12,862 nt of DNA from an uncultured Eubacteriales bacterium (lineage in GTDB: Bacteria > Bacillota > Clostridia > Oscillospirales > Oscillospiraceae), in assembly GCA_900550615.1 (NCBI GenBank), contig URSX01000047.1, positions 1 to 12,862 on the forward strand, in the 5' to 3' direction. Positions 7,325 to 12,862 of this stretch are shown in pieces. A program made the position numbers and the translations under genes. Below the pieces are notes generated by a model. The model was not told the DNA's origin. It ran no database searches and saw only the letters and a program-made list of their open reading frames with translations. Numbering within the stretch: position 1 is the first letter of the stretch; each line of letters starts with the position of its first letter.

Positions 7325-7404
7325 CATACATGACAAAAATGCGCGCAACAACAACAGACCATACAGATGGCCTTGCCGCAGTTGTTCATCGCAAAACGGG
7401 TCAT
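7300..7404 (-). CDS. Cysteine-rich leader peptide, 34 aa
   Basis: A short frame starting ATG at 7404, with AGGAGG (7416-7411) 6 nt upstream, ending TGA at 7302-7300. It encodes 34 residues of which 8 are Cys (positions 9, 14, 17-20, 24 and 27), with the core KAICMVCCCC. The four-Cys run is TGT TGT TGT TGC. Six of its eight Cys codons are TGT, whereas lysC and asd together use TGC nine times and TGT once. It sits about 24 nt after a predicted start site and is followed by an antiterminator/terminator pair and then cysK-cysE. By analogy with trp/his leader peptides and known cysteine leader peptides of actinobacteria, its translation probably senses Cys-tRNA. A metal-binding small protein is the main alternative. 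Position and hairpins favour the leader role. Confidence 0.8.
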   Translation of the reverse strand: MTRFAMNNCGKAICMVCCCCAHFCHVCSAGSREG

Positions 7405-7434
7405 GTCTGTCCTCCTGCTTCCTTATGATACCTC

Positions 7435-7463
7435 AGTATACGAAATCGGATGGGAAAATGCAA
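7435..7463 (-). promoter_or_regulatory. Promoter of the cys leader and cysK-cysE
   Basis: On the minus strand TTGCAT (7463-7458) and TATACT (7440-7435) are spaced by exactly 17 nt. The start would be near 7428, giving a 24-nt untranslated stretch before the leader peptide ATG. The -35 lies about 26 nt after the stop of the lipoprotein gene, with no terminator between, so read-through from upstream would also enter the attenuator. Confidence 0.75.
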
Positions 7464-7488
7464 GTGGTAATCTGCACAAAAAGTCCTA

Positions 7489-8271
7489 TTATTTTTGCGG
7501 GCTGTCGGATTGCAGGCTGGCGGCGTACTTGGCGAGGATGCTGTCATAGACACCGCTGGCGCGGATGTTTTCCAGTCCCCGGTCAAACATCTCCAGAAAC
7601 TCCCGGTTCTTTTTATCGCAGATGGCCACGCTGTAGTTGGAGATATCTCCCTCGCTGCCGGGCACCAGCTCCAGGGCCACGCCGCTGCGGATGCTGTCCC
7701 GCAGGGCAGGGGTGTCCTCAAAGCAGGCGGCTGCCTGCCCCTTGAGCACAGCGGCATACATGGCGTGGGAATCGCTGAAGGTGGCGATGGAGAAGCCGTA
7801 CCGATCCTTCACGCTGGCGGCATAGGCGGCTCCCAGGGTGCCGGAGACAACGGCCACGGCCTTGCCGGAAAGATCCTCCAGAGTATTGGTATCGCTGCTG
7901 GGTTCCATGGCCATGCTCTGGGTCACGCCGTCATAAAAGCTCCGGGAGAAGGCCCAGCCCTCGTCTATGCGGGACTGGGTGGCGGCGATGCTGCCCATGA
8001 GGACCTGGGCCTGGTGGGAGGTGAAGACGCCCATGGCCGTGTCCCAGTCCGAGGGGCGGAGCTCATATTGGAAGCCCTGGTCCCGGGCGATGGCATCCAG
8101 AAGCTCCACGTCCAGACCGGCGGCCTTGCCATCGGCACCGGCATACACGAAGGGGCTGAAATCCCCGTCCACGGCGATGACCCAGGTGCTGTGGGACTTG
8201 TGGATCCCGCAGCCGGCCAGCAGGGGGAGGGTCAGCAGCGCACACAGCGCAAGAGATAAGATCCGTTTCAT
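7489..8271 (-). CDS. Amino-acid-type ABC transporter substrate-binding lipoprotein
   Basis: Solute-binding protein of family 3 (polar amino acids), 260 aa. The start at 8271 is chosen because GGAGG (8284-8280) lies 8 nt before it; a longer frame to 8307 has no such site and overlaps the previous gene. It opens with a lipoprotein signal peptide: MKR, a hydrophobic stretch, then the lipobox LAGC with C21 as the lipidated residue. The mature part has the two-lobe pattern: WVIAVDGDFSPFVYAGADGKAAGLDVELLDAIA (about 30-62), a GSIAATQSRIDEGWAFSRSFYD ligand segment with R101, the hinge VVSGTLGAAYA and ACFEDTPAL with D186. It is an orphan: no permease or ATPase is next to it. Placement before the cysK leader hints at cystine or a related ligand, but that is only inference. 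Confidence 0.9.
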   Translation of the reverse strand: MKRILSLALCALLTLPLLAGCGIHKSHSTWVIAVDGDFSPFVYAGADGKAAGLDVELLDAIARDQGFQYELRPSDWDTAMGVFTSHQAQVLMGSIAATQSRIDEGWAFSRSFYDGVTQSMAMEPSSDTNTLEDLSGKAVAVVSGTLGAAYAASVKDRYGFSIATFSDSHAMYAAVLKGQAAACFEDTPALRDSIRSGVALELVPGSEGDISNYSVAICDKKNREFLEMFDRGLENIRASGVYDSILAKYAASLQSDSPQK

Positions 8272-8303
8272 AGATAATTCCTCCGAAAGTGCGGGGGCAC
8301 TTT

Positions 8304-8960
8304 TCACGCCTGGGTTACGGTTCGCTTTTCCTTCCGGTCATAGTAGAGGCGGGAGAGCAGCAGCCCCAGCTCCGCCACGGCGATGCCGGCAAAAATGTCT
8401 ACGATCACATGTTGCTTGACCAGCACTGTGGACAGGCACACCAGCAGGGAGAAGACGAAATTCACCCATTTATACCACAGGGGCACCTTCTTGCACTGCA
8501 CCAGAAAGCGCCAGCTCAGCCAGGAATCCAGACAGTGGACGGAGGGAAACAGGGTCACGGGTGTGTCCGCCGTGTAGATGATACGGGTGAGGCAAGAGAG
8601 CAGCCCCTGGCCGGTGATCTCCGGACGGGCAATGGTGGTGGGCAGCACCAGAAAGATCACAAAACTCAGAGCCTTGGCGATCATGTCGGCGGTGATGGAG
8701 CGGCGGCAGTGATCCCGGCTTTCCCGGGCGGCCATAATGTAATCCACACCCCATGAGATATAGGCACCCCAGTAGATCAGAATGAAGAAGGGGACGAAGG
8801 GGAGCCTGCCGTCCAGTGGGATGGACAGATCGTAGTGAAAGCGGGTGGATGTGAGGAGCTTAGCGAGAAAATACAGGGACAGCTGCCACGCCAGAGCCCC
8901 CAGAAGCCACGGGACTGTATGCCGGGGAACCAACTGCCCCAGCCGTAGTTTTTCTTTCAT
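8304..8960 (-). CDS. PAP2-family membrane phosphatase/phosphotransferase
   Basis: Integral membrane protein of 218 aa with about five to six hydrophobic segments. C-terminal PAP2 motifs are visible: FPSVH (138-142; motif 2 with H142) and STVLVKQHVIVDIFAG (177-192; motif 3 with H184 and D188). Motif 1 is reduced to ARPE (111-114) without an obvious upstream lysine, as in the inositol-phosphotransferase-like (PAP2_3) branch. Such proteins remove or transfer phosphate on lipid substrates such as phosphatidic acid, phosphatidylglycerophosphate or undecaprenyl pyrophosphate. The substrate cannot be told here. GGAGG (8972-8968) lies 7 nt before the ATG. It has its own strong promoter and is followed 32 nt later by the lipoprotein gene, so the two form a unit. 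Confidence 0.88.
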   Translation of the reverse strand: MKEKLRLGQLVPRHTVPWLLGALAWQLSLYFLAKLLTSTRFHYDLSIPLDGRLPFVPFFILIYWGAYISWGVDYIMAARESRDHCRRSITADMIAKALSFVIFLVLPTTIARPEITGQGLLSCLTRIIYTADTPVTLFPSVHCLDSWLSWRFLVQCKKVPLWYKWVNFVFSLLVCLSTVLVKQHVIVDIFAGIAVAELGLLLSRLYYDRKEKRTVTQA

Positions 8961-8988
8961 AGTATAACCTCCGATGGTAGTCGCTCAT

Positions 8989-9017
8989 ACTATACACGAT
9001 TTAAACGGCTTTGACAA
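8989..9017 (-). promoter_or_regulatory. Promoter of the PAP2-lipoprotein unit
   Basis: On the minus strand TTGTCA (9017-9012) and TATAGT (8994-8989) are separated by exactly 17 nt. The start would be near 8982, about 22 nt before the ATG. No clear terminator lies between the histidine kinase stop (9080) and this promoter, so read-through from the two-component genes is possible. Confidence 0.75.
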
Positions 9018-9079
9018 TAGGGATTCGGCAGGCGAGGCGGTACGCCAGAAAGTCTTTCCTCCGCAGTGGAGCTGAAATA

Positions 9080-10141
9080 TCAGTTCCCGGCGGTCTGAAG
9101 GAGGGTCACGGTAAAGGTGGAGCCCTTGCCGGGGCGGGAGAAGACCTCAATGCGCCCGCCGCACAGCTCCACCGCCCGCCGGACGATGGACAGGCCCAGG
9201 CCGTTGCCCCGGGCATCGGGGCATGGCTCGGCACGGTAAAATTTGTCAAAAATATGCCGCAGGGTCTCCGCATCCATACCGATGCCCGTGTCGGAGACGG
9301 AGACGGTGAGCTCACTGCCGCTGTTTCGCAGAACCACGGTGATCTGCCCGCCCGGGGGCGTGAAGCGGATGGCGTTGGAGATAAGGTTGGACCAGATGTG
9401 CTCCACCAGCTCCTCGTTGCCGTAGTAGTCCGCCGGGTCCAGATCCCCCTCTACTGTCAGGCCCTTTTGCAGCCAGCCCCGCTCCTGCTGATGGATGCAG
9501 CGGCGGAGCTGCTCATCCAGACTGTAGGTGGTTTTGCCGGAGACGATCTCGGTGTTTTCATACTGGGTCAGCTCCAGAATATGGGTGCTCATGGAGGCCA
9601 GGCACTCGGACTGGCGCACGATGGTATCCGCGTAGGAGCGGCGCTGCTCCGGGTTCAGATCCGGGTTTTGCAGCAGCTTGGCAAAGCCCCGGATGGAGAT
9701 AAGGGGCGTTTTGAATTCATGGGAAAAGGTGTTGACAAAGTCCGAGCGCAGCAGCTCCACACTGCCCAGCTCCTCGGCCATTTTATTGAAGCTGCGGATA
9801 TAATCCGCCACCTCGCCCCGGGCACCGCGCAGCTCCACCCGCACCGAATAATCCCCCGCCGCCACCGCCTGGGCGGCCACCATCAGCCGGGAGAGAGGGG
9901 CCAGATAGCCCCGGAAGATGAAGACGGCCAGCAGAACGCCCAGAATGGCGCTGACGGACAGAATGAGGATGGGCCACAGCAGGGTATAGCTGCTGTCCTC
10001 CAGACGCACCAGATGGTCGATCAGAGAGTAAATACCCAGGGCCAGGGTGACATACACCACCACAAGACCCAGCACCAGAAGAAACATGGTCCACAGCAGC
10101 CGGGCAGGGGGATTCTCTTTTTTTACCTTATTTTTGGCCAT
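9080..10141 (-). CDS. Two-component sensor histidine kinase
   Basis: Membrane histidine kinase of 353 aa. The start at 10141 (MAKNKVKKE) is chosen because GGAGG (10152-10148) lies 6 nt before it; the ATG at 10147 directly abuts that site. Layout: TM1 about 15-40, a very short extracytoplasmic loop (about 41-53), TM2 about 54-77, HAMP about 78-128. The HisKA domain has H141 in FSHEFKTP. The ATPase domain shows SNLISNAIRF (251-260), DTGIGM (284-289) and GNGLGLSIV (312-320). The tiny outer loop (about 13 residues) suggests it senses membrane state or a partner protein rather than binding a ligand itself. It overlaps the response regulator gene by 14 nt. The signal is unknown. Confidence 0.95.
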   Translation of the reverse strand: MAKNKVKKENPPARLLWTMFLLVLGLVVVYVTLALGIYSLIDHLVRLEDSSYTLLWPILILSVSAILGVLLAVFIFRGYLAPLSRLMVAAQAVAAGDYSVRVELRGARGEVADYIRSFNKMAEELGSVELLRSDFVNTFSHEFKTPLISIRGFAKLLQNPDLNPEQRRSYADTIVRQSECLASMSTHILELTQYENTEIVSGKTTYSLDEQLRRCIHQQERGWLQKGLTVEGDLDPADYYGNEELVEHIWSNLISNAIRFTPPGGQITVVLRNSGSELTVSVSDTGIGMDAETLRHIFDKFYRAEPCPDARGNGLGLSIVRRAVELCGGRIEVFSRPGKGSTFTVTLLQTAGN

Positions 10142-10820
10142 GCGCATCCTCCCGGGGCAGGCCCATGTAGCCGAAGCCGCGGATGGTGCGCAGCTCAAAA
10201 TCCGGATTGTCCCGGAACCTGTCCCGGAGACGGGAGATGTACACCTCCACGGTGTGCTCGTCCACGGTGCTGTCCAGATCCCAGATATCGTCGATGAGCT
10301 GGCGCTTGGTGAACAGGGTGCGGGGATAGGCCAGGAGCTTGAAAAGCAGCAGGAACTCCTTGGCGGTGAGCTGCTCTGTGCCGGTGGGGGTGATGACTTG
10401 CAGGGAGCTGCGGTCGAGAACCGTGCCGCCCACCGTCAGGCGGCGCTCCGCCGTGCTGCGGTACCGGCGCAGCAGCGCCTCGATGCGCCAGAGCATCTCG
10501 TCCTCATCCACGGGCTTGACCATGTAGTCGTCCGTCCCGGCCCGGAAGCCCCGGCGTTTGTCCTCCTGGGTCACACGGGCCGTCACCATCAGCACCGGCA
10601 GGTCGCAGTTACCTTCCCGGAGGGTCTGAGTGAAGGCAATGCCGTCCATGCGGGGCATGGTGATATCCACAATGGCCAGGTCACACTGAAGGTGATCCAT
10701 CACCTCCAGCGCCTCCACGCCGTCCCGGGCGGGACAGGGCTCGTAGCCGGCCCGGCGCAGCACCTCACACATGAGCAGGCGGGTGCTGGCATCATCTTCT
10801 GCCACCAAAATTCGGAACAT
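10128..10820 (-). CDS. OmpR/PhoB-family response regulator
   Basis: DNA-binding response regulator of 230 aa, partner of the overlapping histidine kinase. The start at 10820 (MFRILVAEDD) is set by AAGGAGG (10833-10827), 6 nt upstream; the much longer open frame beyond it is antisense to degV and has no role. The receiver domain has the acidic pocket E8/D9/D10, phospho-acceptor D52 in VDITMPRMDG, T80 and K102 in DYMVKPVDE. The C-terminal winged helix (about 127-222) includes LTAKEFLLLFKLL and TVDEHTVEVYISRLRDRF and ends TIRGFGYMG. Autoregulation and control of the neighbouring PAP2/lipoprotein or degV genes are plausible but not shown. A search for direct repeats at the nearby promoters found nothing clear. 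Confidence 0.96.
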   Translation of the reverse strand: MFRILVAEDDASTRLLMCEVLRRAGYEPCPARDGVEALEVMDHLQCDLAIVDITMPRMDGIAFTQTLREGNCDLPVLMVTARVTQEDKRRGFRAGTDDYMVKPVDEDEMLWRIEALLRRYRSTAERRLTVGGTVLDRSSLQVITPTGTEQLTAKEFLLLFKLLAYPRTLFTKRQLIDDIWDLDSTVDEHTVEVYISRLRDRFRDNPDFELRTIRGFGYMGLPREDAHGQK

Positions 10821-10848
10821 AAGGAGCCTCCTTTTCCAGTTTATACCG

Positions 10849-10857
10849 ATTGTACCA
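10849..10857 (-). promoter_or_regulatory. Extended -10 promoter of the response regulator-kinase genes
   Basis: On the minus strand TGGTACAAT (10857-10849) is an extended -10 (TGn plus TACAAT). The -35 position is poor, as is usual for extended -10 promoters. The start would be near 10842, about 21 nt before the ATG. Confidence 0.5.
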
Positions 10858-10909
10858 CATGATTCGAAAAAATACGAGGGATTTTGAGCTTGGATTGAGG
10901 TTTGTGAGG

Positions 10910-10915
10910 TATACT
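10910..10915 (+). promoter_or_regulatory. Possible -10 element for degV
   Basis: TATACT at 10910-10915 lies 37 nt before the degV ATG. No good -35 occurs at 16-18 nt (the 17-nt position reads AGCTTG). It is divergent from the response regulator promoter about 55 nt away. Weak evidence. Confidence 0.35.
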
Positions 10916-10952
10916 GCTGTGTACATGATCGAATAGCAGGAGGAGAAGATTC

Positions 10953-11813
10953 ATGTCCAGACCCGTTTGCATTACCTATGACAGCACATGCGACCTGACG
11001 CCGGAGATGCTGGAGCGTTTCCGGATCCGGACGGTTCCGCTGACCATTCAGAGCGGTGAGAGAACCTTTCCGGACGACGGACACTATACCTCGGCGGATC
11101 TGTACGCCGACTACCGCAAGGATGGGATCCTGCCCAAGACGGCGGCGGTGAGCCCGGAGGAGTTCAAGAATTTCTTTCGCCCGATCCTGGAGGAGGGCTT
11201 TGACATTGTGCATATCGACATCAGCTCGGATCTGTCCAGCACCTGTCAGAACGCCCTGATGGCGGCTCAGGAGCTGGAGGAGCTGGGGGAGATCCACGTG
11301 GTGGACAGCCGGCAGTTGTCCACGGGCGGGGGCCTGCTGGCCCTGCAGGGCGCTAAGCTGCGGGACGGGGGCATGGCCGCCGGGGAGATCGCCCGGCAGC
11401 TGCGGGATCTGGCGCCTTACAGTGACACCAGCTTTGTGCTGGACACGCTGGAATACATGTGGAAAGGCGGACGCTGCAGCGGCGTGGCGGCCCTGGGCGC
11501 CAATGTGCTGAAGCTGAAGCCCTGCCTGGAGATGCGGGAGGGCAAGCTGGTGGTCTGTAAAAAGTACCGCGGAACCATGGACAAGGTGTACCGCCAGTAT
11601 ATCACGGAGCGGCTGGCGGGCAAGACCGTGGTGGAGGACTGGGCCTGCATCACCCACTCCGGCGAGGTGGCGGAGCAGACGCTGCAGGAGCTGACAGAGC
11701 TGGTGAAGGAGCTGGCGCCGTTCCGGGAGGTGTTCGTCACCCAGGCGGGGTGCACCGTTTCCTCCCACTGCGGGCCGGGGACTTTGGGTATCCTGTTTCT
11801 GCGCAGGGATTGA
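10953..11813 (+). CDS. DegV-family fatty-acid-binding protein (FakB-like)
   Basis: Cytoplasmic DegV protein of 286 aa, the usual length. Members such as FakB bind a fatty acid and present it to the kinase FakA for phosphorylation and entry into phospholipid synthesis. Visible signatures: YDSTCDL (9-15), PKTAAVSPEEF (61-71), ISSDLSSTCQNA (90-101), VDSRQLSTGGG (117-127), LDTLEYMWKGGRCS and the C-terminal SSHCGPGTLGILFLRRD. An AGGAGG site (10938-10943) lies 9 nt before the ATG. It is a single-gene unit, divergent from the two-component genes and followed by a strong hairpin. No fakA-like gene is in the window. Its fatty acid preference cannot be read from sequence. Confidence 0.95.
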   Translation: MSRPVCITYDSTCDLTPEMLERFRIRTVPLTIQSGERTFPDDGHYTSADLYADYRKDGILPKTAAVSPEEFKNFFRPILEEGFDIVHIDISSDLSSTCQNALMAAQELEELGEIHVVDSRQLSTGGGLLALQGAKLRDGGMAAGEIARQLRDLAPYSDTSFVLDTLEYMWKGGRCSGVAALGANVLKLKPCLEMREGKLVVCKKYRGTMDKVYRQYITERLAGKTVVEDWACITHSGEVAEQTLQELTELVKELAPFREVFVTQAGCTVSSHCGPGTLGILFLRRD

Positions 11814-11835
11814 CGGATATACCTATATAAATATG

Positions 11836-11878
11836 AAAAAAGCAGCCCTGCCGGGGAATGAACCGGCAGGGCTGCTTT
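11836..11878. terminator. Terminator hairpin after degV
   Basis: A perfect 16-bp stem (11839-11854 with 11863-11878) closes an 8-nt loop, 25 nt past the degV stop. On the plus strand only three T follow, within the stem. On the minus strand six T follow (11841-11836), so it would work better leftward. It probably still ends degV transcripts. It is the first of four adjacent hairpins. Confidence 0.65.
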
Positions 11879-11962
11879 GGCTGTCGGAAAACCCCTCTGG
11901 GTTTTCCGACAAAAGAATTGCAGTCTGCTGCACGCGTAATTTTGGCGCTGAGCACCAAAATT
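11839..11962. other. Array of four consecutive hairpins
   Basis: Four inverted repeats follow one another with 3, 7 and 5 nt between them. They are 11839-11854/11863-11878 (16 bp), 11882-11894/11899-11911 (13 bp, CTCT loop), 11919-11923/11928-11932 (5 bp, TCTG loop) and 11938-11948/11952-11962 (11 bp with one C-A that becomes G-U in minus-strand RNA). The first may be the degV terminator; the other three have no U-run and no assigned role. They occupy most of the gap between degV and the MATE remnant. No reading frame in this stretch looks coding. Confidence 0.6.
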
Positions 11963-11965
11963 CCA

Positions 11966-12609
11966 CACTGGCAGCCATTGCACAGGGCGTGCCCGCTGGC
12001 CTTGTTGTTCGTTATCTTTGCACGGGGGGGAAGCATTCTGCGGCTTCACCTGCGGAATATCCACTTTGACGGGAAGCTTCTCTGGCCGTGCATCCTGCTG
12101 GGAACATCCCCTGCGCTGATGCAACTGACGGAAAATCTGGTGGCCATCACAGCTTCAGCACCTCGCTGCAAACCTACGGCGGGGATATGGCAGTGGCGTT
12201 CATGAGCATTCTGAGCAGTGTGATGCAGTTTGTGATGCTGCTTCTGCCGGGGGTGGTGCAGGGGGCGCAGCCGCTGCTCAGCTATAATCTGGGAGCGGGG
12301 GATATTTCCCGTGTGAAGAAAACCTTTCGACTGCTGCTCGCTTGCTGCGTATCCGGGTCATTTCTGATTCGGAGTTTGTGCATGGCTGTACCTGGAGCGG
12401 TGGCATCGATCTTTACGAATGATGCTGCACTTATCGAATATACAAAATGGAGTATGCGGGTCTACCTTGCCGCGCTGCTGATTTTTCTGCTGCCGCGTCT
12501 TTGGCCGAATGCCGCTGCAGGCGTGTATCTGGCGGAACCGATTGCGGACACCGCAGCTGTTTGCACCACCGCGCCGATGTTCTATACCTATTACCGAAAG
12601 CTGAAATGA
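11966..12609 (+). pseudogene. Remnant of a MATE-family multidrug efflux transporter
   Basis: MATE pumps export drugs or metabolites using an Na+ or H+ gradient and are about 450 aa with 12 membrane helices. Here only the C-terminal half is recognisable, in three pieces. Frame 1 gives LAAIAQGVPAGLVVRYLC. The frame then changes at a run of seven G (12024-12030), where one G fewer would restore it, to SILRLHLRNIHFDGKLLWPC and LMQLTENLVAIT. A second break near 12145-12155 leads to SLQTYGGDMAV, SILSSVMQFVMLLLP, GAQPLLSYNLGAGD and FTNDAALIEYTKW. Near the C-terminus about 40 residues seem deleted between LLIF and AGVYLAEPIADTAA. The whole N-terminal half and start codon are absent. Two frame breaks plus two deletions mean decay, not a sequencing slip. 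Confidence 0.82.
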
Positions 12610-12636
12610 AAGGCGGCACGCACCGGTTTAGTAATT

Positions 12637-12722
12637 GCGCCGAAGGCTGCGCGTGGGATTTAAAAAATGTGAGGGGTCGAATCCCATATGCTGTGGGTGC
12701 GAAATAAAGAAAAAGCTCCCGG
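12637..12722. repeat. 86-bp repeat, copy 1
   Basis: Starts GCGCCGAAGG and ends GCTCCCGG. It matches the copy at 12777-12862 at 84 of 86 positions; the only differences are AA versus GC at 12666-12667 and 12806-12807. It contains a 7-bp inverted repeat TGGGATT/AATCCCA (12654-12660 and 12680-12686). It follows the MATE remnant by 27 nt. Short reading frames through it repeat the same peptide and look spurious. Confidence 0.9.
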
Positions 12723-12736
12723 CGACAGCCGAGAGC
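12702..12736 (-). terminator. Intrinsic terminator downstream of the tRNA-Ser-like fragment
   Basis: On the minus strand the stem GCTCTCGGC/GCCGGGAGC (12736-12728 with 12723-12715, one G-U pair) closes a TGTC loop. It is followed by TTTTT, C, TTT, A, TTT (12714-12702). It comes 5 nt after the CCA end of the tRNA-like fragment and is its natural terminator. The repeat copy at the right edge ends inside the same sequence. Confidence 0.75.
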
Positions 12737-12741
12737 CTTCA

Positions 12742-12782
12742 TGGCAGCGGGAGAAGGATTCGAACCCTCGGCGCAAGCGCCG
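12742..12782 (-). tRNA. Isolated 3' end of a tRNA-Ser-like gene (partial)
   Basis: Read on the minus strand: a variable-arm stem GGCGC-TT-GCGCC in plus-strand terms at 12770-12781. Next is a T-arm with 5-bp stem GAGGG/CCTTC and loop TTCGAAT (12769-12753). Then come seven acceptor bases TCCCGCT (12752-12746), discriminator G (12745) and CCA (12744-12742). A long variable arm with G73 fits tRNA-Ser. The sequence 5' of it up to the window edge contains no matching AGCGGGA acceptor strand, D-arm or anticodon arm, so this is a 3' fragment and not a working tRNA gene. It may be a decayed tRNA or a tRNA end left by integration. Confidence 0.65.
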
Positions 12783-12862
12783 AAGGCTGCGCGTGGGATT
12801 TAAAAGCTGTGAGGGGTCGAATCCCATATGCTGTGGGTGCGAAATAAAGAAAAAGCTCCCGG
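12777..12862. repeat. 86-bp repeat, copy 2, ending at the window edge
   Basis: Second copy of the 86-bp unit, 140 bp after the first, with 2 mismatches. It ends at the last base of the window, in the sequence that in copy 1 continues into the terminator stem. The repeat may go on beyond the edge with the 54-bp spacer that carries the tRNA-like end. Confidence 0.9.

Noticed and set aside
7233..7428. T-box or SAM riboswitch upstream of cysK
   Set aside because: No T-box AGGGUGGNACCGCG-like motif or SAM aptamer core is visible, and a leader reading frame with its own ribosome site accounts for the terminator better.
9011..9045. TTGACA on the plus strand at 9011 as a rightward promoter
   Set aside because: No -10 element follows at 16-18 nt and no plus-strand gene lies downstream; it is the complement region of the PAP2 promoter -35.
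10821..11768. Long upstream extension of the response regulator frame, antisense to degV
   Set aside because: The response regulator has a perfect ribosome site and promoter at 10827-10857, and the extension has no recognisable domain.
12635..12847. Short plus-strand frame through the repeats giving the peptide AEGCAWDLK twice
   Set aside because: It simply reads the DNA repeat and an antisense tRNA-like segment. It has no ribosome site, and the frame is not independent evidence of coding.
12637..12862. CRISPR array at the right end
   Set aside because: Repeats are 86 bp, only two are seen, the spacer contains a tRNA end and terminator, and no cas gene is present.

Overview
The window looks like chromosomal DNA of a GC-rich Clostridia-class Firmicute, most likely an Oscillospiraceae/Ruminococcaceae-type gut anaerobe. 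This is inferred from GC-rich coding DNA with strong AGGAGG ribosome sites, sigma-A-type promoters, a FakB/DegV-type protein, OmpR-type two-component genes and the style of the amino-acid genes. It is mostly conserved metabolic sequence. The two ends are more disordered: an intergenic repeat on the left, and a transporter relic plus tRNA-bearing repeats on the right.

Left to right: a small two-helix membrane protein (minus) with its own promoter; then two divergent aspartate-family transcription units, thrC-thrB (minus) and lysC-asd (plus). Together these cover aspartate to aspartate semialdehyde and homoserine to threonine. Homoserine dehydrogenase, the linking step, is not in the window. 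asd converges on cysE and the two share one two-way terminator.

The cysteine operon cysK-cysE (minus) makes O-acetylserine and then cysteine. The stretch upstream of cysK, which has no long reading frame, holds the most interesting structure in the window. It has a consensus promoter, a good ribosome site, a 34-residue reading frame with 8 cysteines (four in a row, mainly TGT codons), an 11-bp candidate antiterminator pairing, and an intrinsic terminator ending in TTTTTGTTTT, just before the cysK ribosome site. This is the full layout of a ribosome-mediated transcription attenuator that senses cysteinyl-tRNA.

Upstream of that lie an orphan amino-acid-type substrate-binding lipoprotein and a PAP2-family membrane phosphatase in one unit with a strong promoter. 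A response regulator/histidine kinase pair follows with a 14-nt overlap, and then a divergent DegV-family fatty-acid-binding protein.

Right of degV are four consecutive hairpins in about 125 nt and the decayed C-terminal half of a MATE efflux pump (two frame breaks and an internal deletion). Last come two 86-bp near-identical repeats at 140-bp spacing, separated by a tRNA-Ser-like 3' end and its terminator. The window stops exactly at the end of the second repeat copy.
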